Under the pieces are notes generated by a model. It saw only the letters and a program-made list of their open reading frames with translations, was not told the DNA's origin and made no database searches. From the NCBI GenBank assembly GCA_021791715.1, contig JAJYWB010000016.1, forward strand, positions 1-64,000: a stretch of DNA of 64,000 bases, written 5' to 3'. Positions 1 to 7,438 of the stretch are shown one piece after another (positions within the stretch are counted from its first letter, which is position 1; every line of letters starts with the position of its first letter). Made by a program: the position numbers and the translations under genes. Origin of the DNA: Planctomycetota bacterium. GTDB lineage: Bacteria; Planctomycetota; Planctomycetia; Isosphaerales; Isosphaeraceae.

Positions 1-229
1 GTTCGTCCACCCAATTTCGCGTTCGCCCACCCAATTTCGCGTTCGCCCACCCAATTTCGCGTTCGCCCACCCAATTTCGCGTTCGCCCACCCAATTTCGC
101 GTTCGCCCACCCAATTTCGCGTTCGCCCTCCCAATTTGGCGTTCGCCCACCCAATTTCGCGTTCGCCCTCCCAATTTGGCGTTCGCCCTTCCAATTTCGC
201 GTTCGCCCACCCAATTTCGCGTTCGCCCT
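1..229. repeat. 20-bp tandem repeat array (about 11.5 units)
   Basis: Eleven complete 20-bp units and one partial unit run head to tail from the window edge, so the array probably continues upstream. The consensus unit is gttcgcccacccaatttcgc. Variant units carry ctcccaatttggc or cttccaatttcgc in the second half, and the first unit has gttcgt. The reverse complement, read in register as gggcgaacgcgaaattgggt, closely matches a 20-bp unit beside the palindromic element at 46701-46720. No coding gene is supported inside the array. The units differ by single-base changes shared between non-adjacent copies, which is the pattern of slippage or unequal exchange. It lies about 60 bp past the end of the YrdC-fusion gene on the other strand. 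Confidence 0.95.
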
Positions 230-289
230 CAAATTCCCCCGAATATGTGGAATTCTTTTCGGATAGCCTCGAAGTTTCCGATCAGTCGC

Positions 290-1408
290 TTAAGCGGGCA
301 AAATTTGATCAATCAAGTGTTCAAGATGTTTTTCAATCAATTGCGCGGTCTGACGGTACACGTGTCGATCGGCGCCGATCGGATCGTCGACGTCGTATCC
401 CTCGGGATCGAGCAGGAAGACTCGGTCGATCGTATCGGGCGCCCGGCTTACGAGCGTGGAGTGGTGATCGCGAGTCATCGTGACGATCCGATCGGCGCGA
501 CGGATCAAATCGCGATCGACTTGTCGGCTCGAATGGCTTGCGAGCGAAGCGCCGCGTTCGCGGACGATTTCGACCGCCTCGCGCGCCGCGGGACGTCCGG
601 GTGAGGCCGCGAGTCCCGCCGATTCAATCAAAAATCCACGTGTCGGCAGTTCTTCAACCGAACAACCGAGCCGTTTGGCTAAAAGCGCTTTGCAAAGCGC
701 CTCGGCCATCGGGCTTCGGCACGTGTTCCCGGTGCACACGAAAAGTACGAGAGTGCTCGCTAGACGAGCGATCTCTTGTTCCGAAACGACTCCTTCGCGC
801 TCGATCGTCCAGCCGTCGCCTTCGATCAAAACCGATGTCGAGCGTCCTTTTCGAGTTGAAACGCCGTCGTCGATCAGCATCCGCAGCCAATCGCCGTCGA
901 CGAGACCCGCGGCGGTCTCGCCGGCGGTTTCCATCAAAACGACCGGACCCGGCGTTAAATCAAGAATCTCGCCGATCAAATCATGTTCTGGAATGACGAA
1001 CCCAAACGTTTTTGTTTCGCTTAAGAGTTCAATCGTTTCGGGTGAGAGACGAGTGAAGAGGCCTTGATCGGGCCGCGCCGGGAATCGTAGCACGACGGGG
1101 CCCGGCCAGGCTCGCCGCGCGAGTCTTGAGCACGCGACCGATCGATCGGGGATCCAATCGGCGAGTTCGCCGTGCCCTCGAAGCGCGATCATCGCGGCGC
1201 CGAGCGAGCCTTCTCGCCTCGCTTCGCGGAGCCGGGCGATCGCGGTTGGGCGCGTTCCGCTCGCCGCGGCGACGTAGACGGTTTCGGTCGGCAAGCCGAG
1301 GATTTCTCCCTGAGCCAGGCAAGCGACGGCTTGATGCACGACATCGCGTGGGTCGTCCGCCGCGGCCAGATCGATCCGCTCCGGAGTTTTTCGAGGAGCG
1401 TTATTCAT
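290..1408 (-). CDS. YrdC/Sua5-like domain fused to low-molecular-weight (arginine-type) protein phosphatase
   Basis: This is a 372-residue fusion. Residues about 20-215 resemble the YrdC/Sua5 fold: LPTETVY at 39-45, WPGP at 101-104, and a REGVVS end. The usual KxR segment after the first strand and the SAN-SG segment are not recognisable, so threonylcarbamoyl-AMP synthase activity is doubtful. Residues about 219-372 are a complete low-molecular-weight phosphatase: P-loop C225-TGNTC-R231 and a DDPIG general-acid loop near the C terminus. Thr229 aligns with the Thr that gives Bacillus YwlE its phospho-arginine specificity; tyrosine phosphatases have Ile there. In Bacillus, ywlC (Sua5) and ywlE are neighbours, so the fusion joins a known gene pair. 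It ends about 60 bp from the 20-bp array and is the last gene of a minus-strand run. Protein arginine phosphatase activity is inference. Confidence 0.85.
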   Translation of the reverse strand: MNNAPRKTPERIDLAAADDPRDVVHQAVACLAQGEILGLPTETVYVAAASGTRPTAIARLREARREGSLGAAMIALRGHGELADWIPDRSVACSRLARRAWPGPVVLRFPARPDQGLFTRLSPETIELLSETKTFGFVIPEHDLIGEILDLTPGPVVLMETAGETAAGLVDGDWLRMLIDDGVSTRKGRSTSVLIEGDGWTIEREGVVSEQEIARLASTLVLFVCTGNTCRSPMAEALCKALLAKRLGCSVEELPTRGFLIESAGLAASPGRPAAREAVEIVRERGASLASHSSRQVDRDLIRRADRIVTMTRDHHSTLVSRAPDTIDRVFLLDPEGYDVDDPIGADRHVYRQTAQLIEKHLEHLIDQILPA

Positions 1409-1565
1409 GAATCGGAGACATCCTCTATTTAATGAATCGGTGGGCGAACGTCTTGGATCGATCGCTCATGAGGTTAATCTATGCCTTAACGACGAACGGG
1501 GTCAACCGAAACGCGCCGTTCGCGATTCGGTCGACCCGTGTCGTTTGGTCGTTCGAGCGTGTCGA

Positions 1566-2540
1566 TTACGCGGGAACCGGCTGTTCGGCGACGCCGCGAG
1601 AATATTCGGCGGAACGATCCGAGCCGATCGTTCGCCGTCGAGCGAACCAGTTGAGCGGATTGAGAGCCCTCATGTAACGGTCGAGTTCGTCCGTCGTCAA
1701 AAAGACGACATATGTAGCGACGCACAATTCACCGAAAATCGGGATGTGGATCGTGAGGACGATTCCGAAGTGCAAGAGGACGCCGAAAATCATCACCCAA
1801 AACCGCGCCGAGCGAGACCAGAGTAAAAAGACGAGCGCGAATTCGCCGACGATCGTCAGATATGTGGCGATATTTACAAGCCAGACGACGTCGATCAAAC
1901 CCCAGTCGAATCGCCTGATCTCTTCATTATTAATGACATAATGAAGCGCCGTTCCATTTTGCCAGGTCACTCCGCCGAGCTTGAGGAACGCGGTGGTGAA
2001 ATAGACGACCGAAAGTTGCACCTGGATCAGCCGGATCGACCACGCGGGGACGATCGGCTCGACGAACGCCGCGCCGCCGCGACGAAGCGCCTCGCGTCGC
2101 GCGTCGAGCGAATACGCCGCTCCGCACGGGCTCAACATCAGGTAAAACGCGGTGACGACGAGGTAAACATCCGCGCCGTTGATCGAGCATAAATTATGAT
2201 GGTGGATCATCAACATCATAAAATAAGATATCACGCTCATGATTCTGGTGCGCCATCCCACCATAAACAGGGTGAGGGCGACCGCGGTCGCCGCGAAGAA
2301 GACGCGGACGAAGAGGGGGTCGGAGTAGTAATTGAGGATCGAGAAGCGGAGCGGCCCCGCGATATCCATCGAATCAAAGCCGCGCTGCATTCCTTTGTTC
2401 GTCAGCCAGTAATCGAAATCGGTGGTGAGAACGAGCAAATTAAACAGTGCGATCGCGCAGAAGAGGATGCGATACACCCCCAGGGGGCGCGCCGAAACTT
2501 TGGTGAACCAAAAACGGTTCCAGTCATGAACGATCCTCAT
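1566..2540 (-). CDS. HTTM-domain membrane protein
   Basis: This 324-residue polytopic membrane protein has a HTTM (vitamin K-dependent gamma-carboxylase-like) architecture. It opens with RFWFTKVSARPLGVYRILF, the typical cytoplasmic start leading into the first helix. About six or seven hydrophobic segments follow, with a conserved-looking MLMIHHHNLCSINGAD loop around residue 110 and a PCGAAYSLD segment after it. HTTM proteins are widespread in planctomycetes. Their reaction is generally unknown, and only the eukaryotic-like members are shown to carboxylate glutamate. The start overlaps the stop of the upstream gene by 4 bp (2537-2540), so the two are translationally coupled. The family call is firm; function is open. 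Confidence 0.85.
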   Translation of the reverse strand: MRIVHDWNRFWFTKVSARPLGVYRILFCAIALFNLLVLTTDFDYWLTNKGMQRGFDSMDIAGPLRFSILNYYSDPLFVRVFFAATAVALTLFMVGWRTRIMSVISYFMMLMIHHHNLCSINGADVYLVVTAFYLMLSPCGAAYSLDARREALRRGGAAFVEPIVPAWSIRLIQVQLSVVYFTTAFLKLGGVTWQNGTALHYVINNEEIRRFDWGLIDVVWLVNIATYLTIVGEFALVFLLWSRSARFWVMIFGVLLHFGIVLTIHIPIFGELCVATYVVFLTTDELDRYMRALNPLNWFARRRTIGSDRSAEYSRGVAEQPVPA

Positions 2541-3076
2541 TGCATGACCTCCTTGAGGCTGGGGAAGCGATATCGTTCGAGCGTTTTAAAAGTTGTTCCC
2601 CCCAGCGGATCGGCGAGTTCGCCCGGTTCGGGGATCGGTTTGAGTCGGAAACGGAGTTCGGCGTCGACCGGGAACGAATCGGCGGGAATGTTCAATTCGC
2701 GAACCGCGTGGCGTACGCCGCATTGCTTGAGCGCCTTCGTATCAGGCTCGCCGAAATTGTGCATGTGCTTGGAATAACGGAATTTCCAGAACGCTTCGCC
2801 GACGGGCATTCCGGCGATCTTGGGGAAATCGAACTCGTGCAGCAATCCCTTGTTGTCGCGGACGACGACCTCGGCCCAGGTGACCTCGGAGGGGGGATTG
2901 GGAGCGAACATTCCCCACGCCTGCCACAAGCCGAGCGGCATGAAATAGTATTTGTATGCTTCAACCGTCACGATCCGCAGCCTGCAACGGGGGATATTCC
3001 AGATGAAGAGCCCCGCCAGGTGAACGAGTAACAGCAGCGAAATCAAAGCGCGTTTCCAGCGCCACGATCGATCCAT
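2537..3076 (-). CDS. membrane-anchored partner of the HTTM protein
   Basis: This 179-residue protein has one N-terminal membrane segment (about residues 9-26, ALISLLLLVHLAGLFIW), then an extracytoplasmic-looking domain with GLWQAWGMFAPNPP and a C-terminal region rich in charged and aromatic residues. The WGMFAP-NPP stretch is typical of the small proteins encoded directly beside HTTM genes in planctomycetes and other bacteria. Its stop overlaps the HTTM start by 4 bp, so the products are probably made in a fixed ratio and act as a complex. No catalytic motif is apparent. The start at 3076 has an AAGGAGG-like sequence just upstream. Confidence 0.75.
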   Translation of the reverse strand: MDRSWRWKRALISLLLLVHLAGLFIWNIPRCRLRIVTVEAYKYYFMPLGLWQAWGMFAPNPPSEVTWAEVVVRDNKGLLHEFDFPKIAGMPVGEAFWKFRYSKHMHNFGEPDTKALKQCGVRHAVRELNIPADSFPVDAELRFRLKPIPEPGELADPLGGTTFKTLERYRFPSLKEVMQ

Positions 3077-3424
3077 GCCTCCTCCTTCCCGATCGCGGCG
3101 ACGCGCGTCCCTTCCCCTAGCGCGATCGATGCGTTCGTCGATCGCTCCGCTCGGGTCGGAACCGCGTCGGTCGTTTCGGGGTTGAACTTGAATCGAAACC
3201 TAATGGAGGTTGAAATTCGCGTCAATCCCGGTTTTTTCGTGGGGTTGAAGTGACGGAGGTGAAAGACGCGACGACGATTCCGAGCGGCCGCCGGATCGAC
3301 GCTTTGAAAACCGAACCTTCCCGCCGAATATCGAACGGAACCCGGAATTCCGGATCGATTTCATCGACTCTTCGGTTTTTCGATCCGAAGGAAAGCGCGC
3401 CGAGAACAACTGGTAATCGATTGT
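3077..3424. other. non-coding gap between two minus-strand transcription units
   Basis: These 348 bp separate the end of the GH5 gene from the start of the HTTM partner gene. Short open frames here are low-complexity Arg/Ser-rich and look like shadows. The HTTM unit probably has its promoter here. No clear terminator hairpin or RNA gene was found. Confidence 0.5.
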
Positions 3425-4618
3425 TTAATTTCTTGTATCTTTGAGTTTTTTCAGGACGGGCGAACCCCAGTATTCGGTCGGCGTGTAGCTCCAATCTTTA
3501 AGCATCCTGGGAGTCGCCTCGGTATGGAAACACCACGCGGTCCAACTCCATCCGTGAGCGTCGATATAGTTGAGAACCTTGGGACCCCATTTAAAAGGAT
3601 CTTCATGTTTAGGATCGGGCTCGCAACCGACCTCGCCGACGAACACCGGGTATTTAGCGGCTACGCTTCCCACCATCGTGTCCCAATCTTTTTTCCATGG
3701 GTAAATATGTGTAGCGTAAATCACCCCCCTCCCCTTGGGGTCGGCGAGAGCGTAACCCGAGGCGACGCCGCGGAGGTCGTAAGACCAATCGAGCCCTCCC
3801 GCCACGACGACGTTCTTCGCTCCCGTCTCGCGAACCGTTTCGAGCAAACGCTGTAAACCGACGGCGCGGTACGCGAGCGTTTCCTTCGTTTTGGAGTCGG
3901 TTTCGGTGATGTCGCCGCCGTTTTTCCAGACGTCCCATGAGACTTGAAACGGTTCGTTATATAAATCGAAGATGACGGCGGGATGGTTCGCGTAGCGTCG
4001 CGCCGCGTCTTTCCAGAATTCGAGACTGTGTTCGTCGGGCATTTTGTGTTGGCCGATGTTTTTTCCCCAAACTCCGGCGTCGGACCAATGAAGGTCGAGG
4101 ATCACATAACCTGCGTGTTCATTTGCAATTCGGACGATCAGATCGACGATCGAGCGATAACGCTCGGCGGGATCTTCGTCTTGATTCGGCGTTTTGCCGA
4201 ACCAGCGATCCTGGCAAACGGGAATCCGCACGACGTTCGCTTTCCAATCTTCAAATGCAACACGCGTCGATTCGATGATGTGATCGCCGTCGTTTCGCCA
4301 TTCGAGGCTGGGAATATTAACGCCTTGCAGCCTCACGGGACGGCCGGCGGAATCAATAAATCCGCGACGGTCGATATGAAGCTCGGCCGAAGTTTTGGCG
4401 CCTCCCGCTTTCGATTTGGCGTTTTTGGCGGATTGTCCCGCGGTTTTCGCGTTCTTCGATTTCTTTGTGGAGTCGGTTCGGGGGGAATTCTTGGATTGCG
4501 CCGCGCTCTCGCTCTGTTCATACAACTCGGTCGACGCCGGGCCCGGCGCGATCACCGCGGTCAGGCTGAAAATCCCCAGCCAAACGACGGTCGCGATCGG
4601 ATTACGTTGACGACACAT
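3425..4618 (-). CDS. secreted GH5-family (cellulase-like) glycoside hydrolase
   Basis: This 397-residue protein begins with a signal peptide (about residues 1-30: basic start, hydrophobic TVVWLGIFSLTAVIA, then PGPAST). A Lys/Ser/Ala-rich linker follows to about residue 80. The rest is a (beta/alpha)8 glycosidase: GVNIPSLEW near the barrel start, VRIPV, DLHWSD, the acid/base Glu in DLYNEP (near 221), and the nucleophile Glu in VFVGEVG (near 326), followed by a W-W/CFH segment. This order is that of GH5 retaining endoglucanases and mannanases. The GGAGA sequence 9 bases before the ATG supports the start. It is monocistronic, divergent from the thioredoxin-protease gene. Substrate (beta-glucan or mannan) cannot be told from sequence. 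Confidence 0.88.
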   Translation of the reverse strand: MCRQRNPIATVVWLGIFSLTAVIAPGPASTELYEQSESAAQSKNSPRTDSTKKSKNAKTAGQSAKNAKSKAGGAKTSAELHIDRRGFIDSAGRPVRLQGVNIPSLEWRNDGDHIIESTRVAFEDWKANVVRIPVCQDRWFGKTPNQDEDPAERYRSIVDLIVRIANEHAGYVILDLHWSDAGVWGKNIGQHKMPDEHSLEFWKDAARRYANHPAVIFDLYNEPFQVSWDVWKNGGDITETDSKTKETLAYRAVGLQRLLETVRETGAKNVVVAGGLDWSYDLRGVASGYALADPKGRGVIYATHIYPWKKDWDTMVGSVAAKYPVFVGEVGCEPDPKHEDPFKWGPKVLNYIDAHGWSWTAWCFHTEATPRMLKDWSYTPTEYWGSPVLKKLKDTRN

Positions 4619-5456
4619 CGGTCGATCTCCGCCTGGAAACTGTTGATGCTCGCTCCATGATGTTAAGTGAGCTTAGCATGATTCCTTCCGCCAAGCGAAT
4701 AAAATCAGAAAAAATTTCCCAATCTTCCTAGATTACGCAATGCTCCCAAAGCGACTCTTGTTACAACGAGCGGTCGTTTCTTCTCGGCCGATCAATCAAT
4801 CGGCGCGCATGATTACGGTATCGAGTGAAGCGACGGGTGATTTTCCCAATTTGGTGTGCGAGATCGGAAAATTCGACGAAAATTCAAGCGAGGGGAAGAA
4901 AATGTCGATAACTGATCTGGTACTCCACGTCCACAGTTTGTAAACAGGGGCCATCCGCGGTGAACGCGACGCCCGACGATCGCCTTTTGGGCCTAATCAC
5001 GACGATTGAGCCCAGGCGTGCCAGGGACGGCGCGGATCACGACGGATCGCGACGCGGTGAGAATCGGTCGTTCGCAAGGGCGTTCGCGCCCGGACGAACG
5101 TCGTTTCCTGTCGGTCGCGGTTTGAGGTCCGTCATGACGACGGATCACTGGGTCCTCAATGCGAGGCCCGCCCAAGGAAGGGTCGGGGCGTTCCTTTCCC
5201 GACGCGATTCTCATCATCCGCTCTCGCTCGCACCTGCTCTTGTGGCGAGTCCCCCCGATCTCGGGGCCGACGCCATGATCCGCGCTCGCCGCGGTATTCG
5301 CGCCGGTACGCATGATAGGGCTCTCGAAGGGTCGTCGATCGCCGATCGTTCGCAACTCGCGAACGTCGACTTTGCGACGGCTGGAATCGGTCCCCGTGTC
5401 GCTCGCTCTTGGCCGCGATGCGACACGCCTCCCCGACGCAAAGGAGTCCCTCCGCA
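4619..5456. other. 838-bp divergent intergenic region
   Basis: This lies between the divergently transcribed GH5 gene and thioredoxin-protease gene, so it should carry both promoters. The first 300 bp are relatively AT-rich, while the rest is GC-rich with several short hairpins (for example GGGCG-ttcg-CGCCC near 5080 and CCCCGATCTCGGGG near 5258). Long open frames here have no recognisable protein features. No match to tmRNA, RNase P or SRP RNA landmarks was seen. Confidence 0.5.
4657..4682. promoter_or_regulatory. imperfect inverted repeat upstream of the GH5 gene
   Basis: ATGATGTTAAG (4657-4667), four spacer bases, then CTTAGCATGAT (4672-4682): 9 of 11 positions pair. It sits 39 bp upstream of the GH5 start codon. 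It could be an operator for a dimeric regulator or a short RNA hairpin; only the symmetry is seen. Confidence 0.3.
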
Positions 5457-7154
5457 ATGAACCTCCCCGCCGTCTTCTTGGCCGTGATCGCGGCGCACGC
5501 TCAGGTTCAATCGTCGACCGCCCCCGTCATCCTCGACTTTCAAGCGTCGTGGTGCGGACCGTGCCGACAAATGAAACCGCGCGTGCAAGAGCTGATCCGT
5601 AAACATTACCCGGTACGAGAAGTCGATATCGACCAAGATCCAGAAACGGCGAGAAAATATCACGTTCAACAAGTTCCTACGTTTGTTATCATTGATTCGA
5701 AAGGCGTCGAACTCGAGCGAACCGCGGGGCTTCAACCCGCCGCCCAACTTGAACGTTTATACCTCAAGGCCAAGGCCGAACTCGCCGCGAGTCGATCGCG
5801 CGGAACCGACCGCTCTCGCGCCGAATCGAATCGATTCGAGGATGAACCCGACGATCGCTCTCCCGCCTACGACGATCTCGATCGCCGCTCCCCCGCCTCC
5901 GATCGAACCCCCGCCGATCCTCAAACCGACGATCCGGGCGTTCCCGAGAATCATCGTGTTCGGGGGCGGATCGACGACGAAGATCAAGCCAAAAACGCCA
6001 AAAAACAAGTTGAAGAACGACGCCGACCCAATCCCGACCCCTGGCAAACCGTCGTTCGAATCAAAGTACACGGCGCGGGGCTGATCGGCTTCGGCTCAGG
6101 AACCGTCGTCGCGAGCGACGAAAACGAATCTCTTATTTTGACGTGTTCGCATATCTTCCATATCGAGAATTCCAAAAAACAGCCGGCGCCGGCGCGTTTT
6201 CCGCGCAAGGTGACGGTCGATCTTTTCGACGGCAGGCTCGCTTCCGAGAATCCCGCGGTCGTCCGATGCGTCGAGCGCGATCTGACCGCCGAGGTGATCG
6301 ATTACGACCACGATCTCGATCTTGGCCTGATTCGAATTCGACCCGGCAAGCGGCTTCCCGCGGCGAAGGTCGTTCCGCCGCGTTGGCGGCCCGATCAAGG
6401 AATGAGCATGGTGACCGTCGGTTGCTCAGAAGGGCACGACGCGACCGCGTGGAGCACGGTGATCACAAATCCACGCACGGGAAATGTCGTCCAAGGGCAT
6501 CATTATTATAGCGCGATTGAATGCGCTCATGCGCCTCGGCAGGGACGATCGGGCGGAGGTCTATTCACCGACGACGGTTATATCGCGGGAGTGTGCAATT
6601 TCGCCTACGCCGATCCCGGTTATCCCCGCGGACTCTACGCGGCGCCGATCTCGCTTTATAAGTTCCTCGATCGCAATGAGCTAACCGCGCTTTACGATCC
6701 CAAACCCGAGCGATCGAACGATGCTTTGCTCGCGAGTCGAGGTCGATCAGGGGGGCGGAACGATATCGTGACGAGGGGACAATCTCCTGAAAACGATTCA
6801 ACGGATCCCGATCGCATCACGATTCCTCCCCCCGAACTCGCGGGGATTCGATCGGGCTTCTCTCAAACACGCAAGCCGATCACAAGGCGTACCGGCTGGC
6901 GTCCCGTCGAACGCGAAAACGACCTCGATCGCGGCGCCGTCGGTGAACAAGAGACGACACGAAGGGCCGAGAAGCCGATCCCCGAGGACGGTTCGAATTC
7001 CGGGGTGAAATTTCATCCCGTCGCCGCCGATTTCAACGACGACGATACGATCGCCAAGCCGACTCGGGACGACTCGGAGCGAGCCGAAACCGGGCCGGTC
7101 GCGACGAGCCGATCACAAGCTCCAGGCTCGCACTGGCAAGCGGTTCGTCCTTAA
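5457..7154 (+). CDS. exported thioredoxin-domain / trypsin-like serine protease fusion
   Basis: The ATG at 5457 is chosen because AAGGAG lies 10 bases upstream and it begins a short signal peptide (MNLPAVFLAVIAAHAQ); the frame is open further upstream. The product is 565 residues. A thioredoxin fold spans about 20-120 with the redox site WCGPC (C33, C36) and the cis-Pro in QVPTFVI. An acidic, Ser/Pro-rich linker follows (about 125-200). A trypsin-like domain spans about 205-420: catalytic His in LTCSHIFH (near 230), Asp in HDLDLGLI (near 284), Ser in GRSGGG (near 364). The last 150 residues are low-complexity and charged. A periplasmic role in disulfide handling or oxidised-protein quality control is inference. 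A 9-bp hairpin follows the stop. Fusion of these two domains is uncommon. Confidence 0.85.
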   Translation: MNLPAVFLAVIAAHAQVQSSTAPVILDFQASWCGPCRQMKPRVQELIRKHYPVREVDIDQDPETARKYHVQQVPTFVIIDSKGVELERTAGLQPAAQLERLYLKAKAELAASRSRGTDRSRAESNRFEDEPDDRSPAYDDLDRRSPASDRTPADPQTDDPGVPENHRVRGRIDDEDQAKNAKKQVEERRRPNPDPWQTVVRIKVHGAGLIGFGSGTVVASDENESLILTCSHIFHIENSKKQPAPARFPRKVTVDLFDGRLASENPAVVRCVERDLTAEVIDYDHDLDLGLIRIRPGKRLPAAKVVPPRWRPDQGMSMVTVGCSEGHDATAWSTVITNPRTGNVVQGHHYYSAIECAHAPRQGRSGGGLFTDDGYIAGVCNFAYADPGYPRGLYAAPISLYKFLDRNELTALYDPKPERSNDALLASRGRSGGRNDIVTRGQSPENDSTDPDRITIPPPELAGIRSGFSQTRKPITRRTGWRPVERENDLDRGAVGEQETTRRAEKPIPEDGSNSGVKFHPVAADFNDDDTIAKPTRDDSERAETGPVATSRSQAPGSHWQAVRP

Positions 7155-7224
7155 AATCAATGCCCAAGTCGTTCCCCCCCCTACTCCGTTCTCTCGCCCG
7201 TTCGATTTGATCGGAGTTGAAGCG

Positions 7225-7249
7225 AAGCCTTCGTTCGATTCGAAGGCTT
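7225..7249 (+). terminator. hairpin after the thioredoxin-protease gene
   Basis: AAGCCTTCG pairs perfectly with CGAAGGCTT across a 7-base loop, 70 bp after the stop codon. No T-run follows, so it would be a weak or factor-assisted terminator, or a protective 3' hairpin. Confidence 0.45.
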
Positions 7250-7438
7250 GTGGAATTCCATTTGGTTCAAATAATTTCTTAAACGATCATTTGACGATCT
7301 TTGAACCGGATTTCCTCCCGGTCGGCGTTCAACAGAATCTTGTTCGTTCGATTCGGCGGTCTTGACGAAGCGAATCTCCCTTCTAGAACAAGCTTAATTG
7401 AATCTTCGCGTTTCGTCGGACGGAGGAGTCGAATCGTT

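Noticed and set aside
1-229. CRISPR array at the window start
   Set aside because: The units are directly adjacent 20-mers without unique spacers, and no cas genes are present.
136-604. Plus-strand frames over the 20-bp array and phosphatase gene
   Set aside because: They start inside the tandem array and give repeat peptides followed by Arg/Ser-rich text antisense to the phosphatase; no protein features.
4960-5460. 166-residue frame upstream of the thioredoxin-protease gene
   Set aside because: Arg/Ser/Pro-rich composition, no motif, and it ends past the real start codon; GC-rich intergenic shadow.
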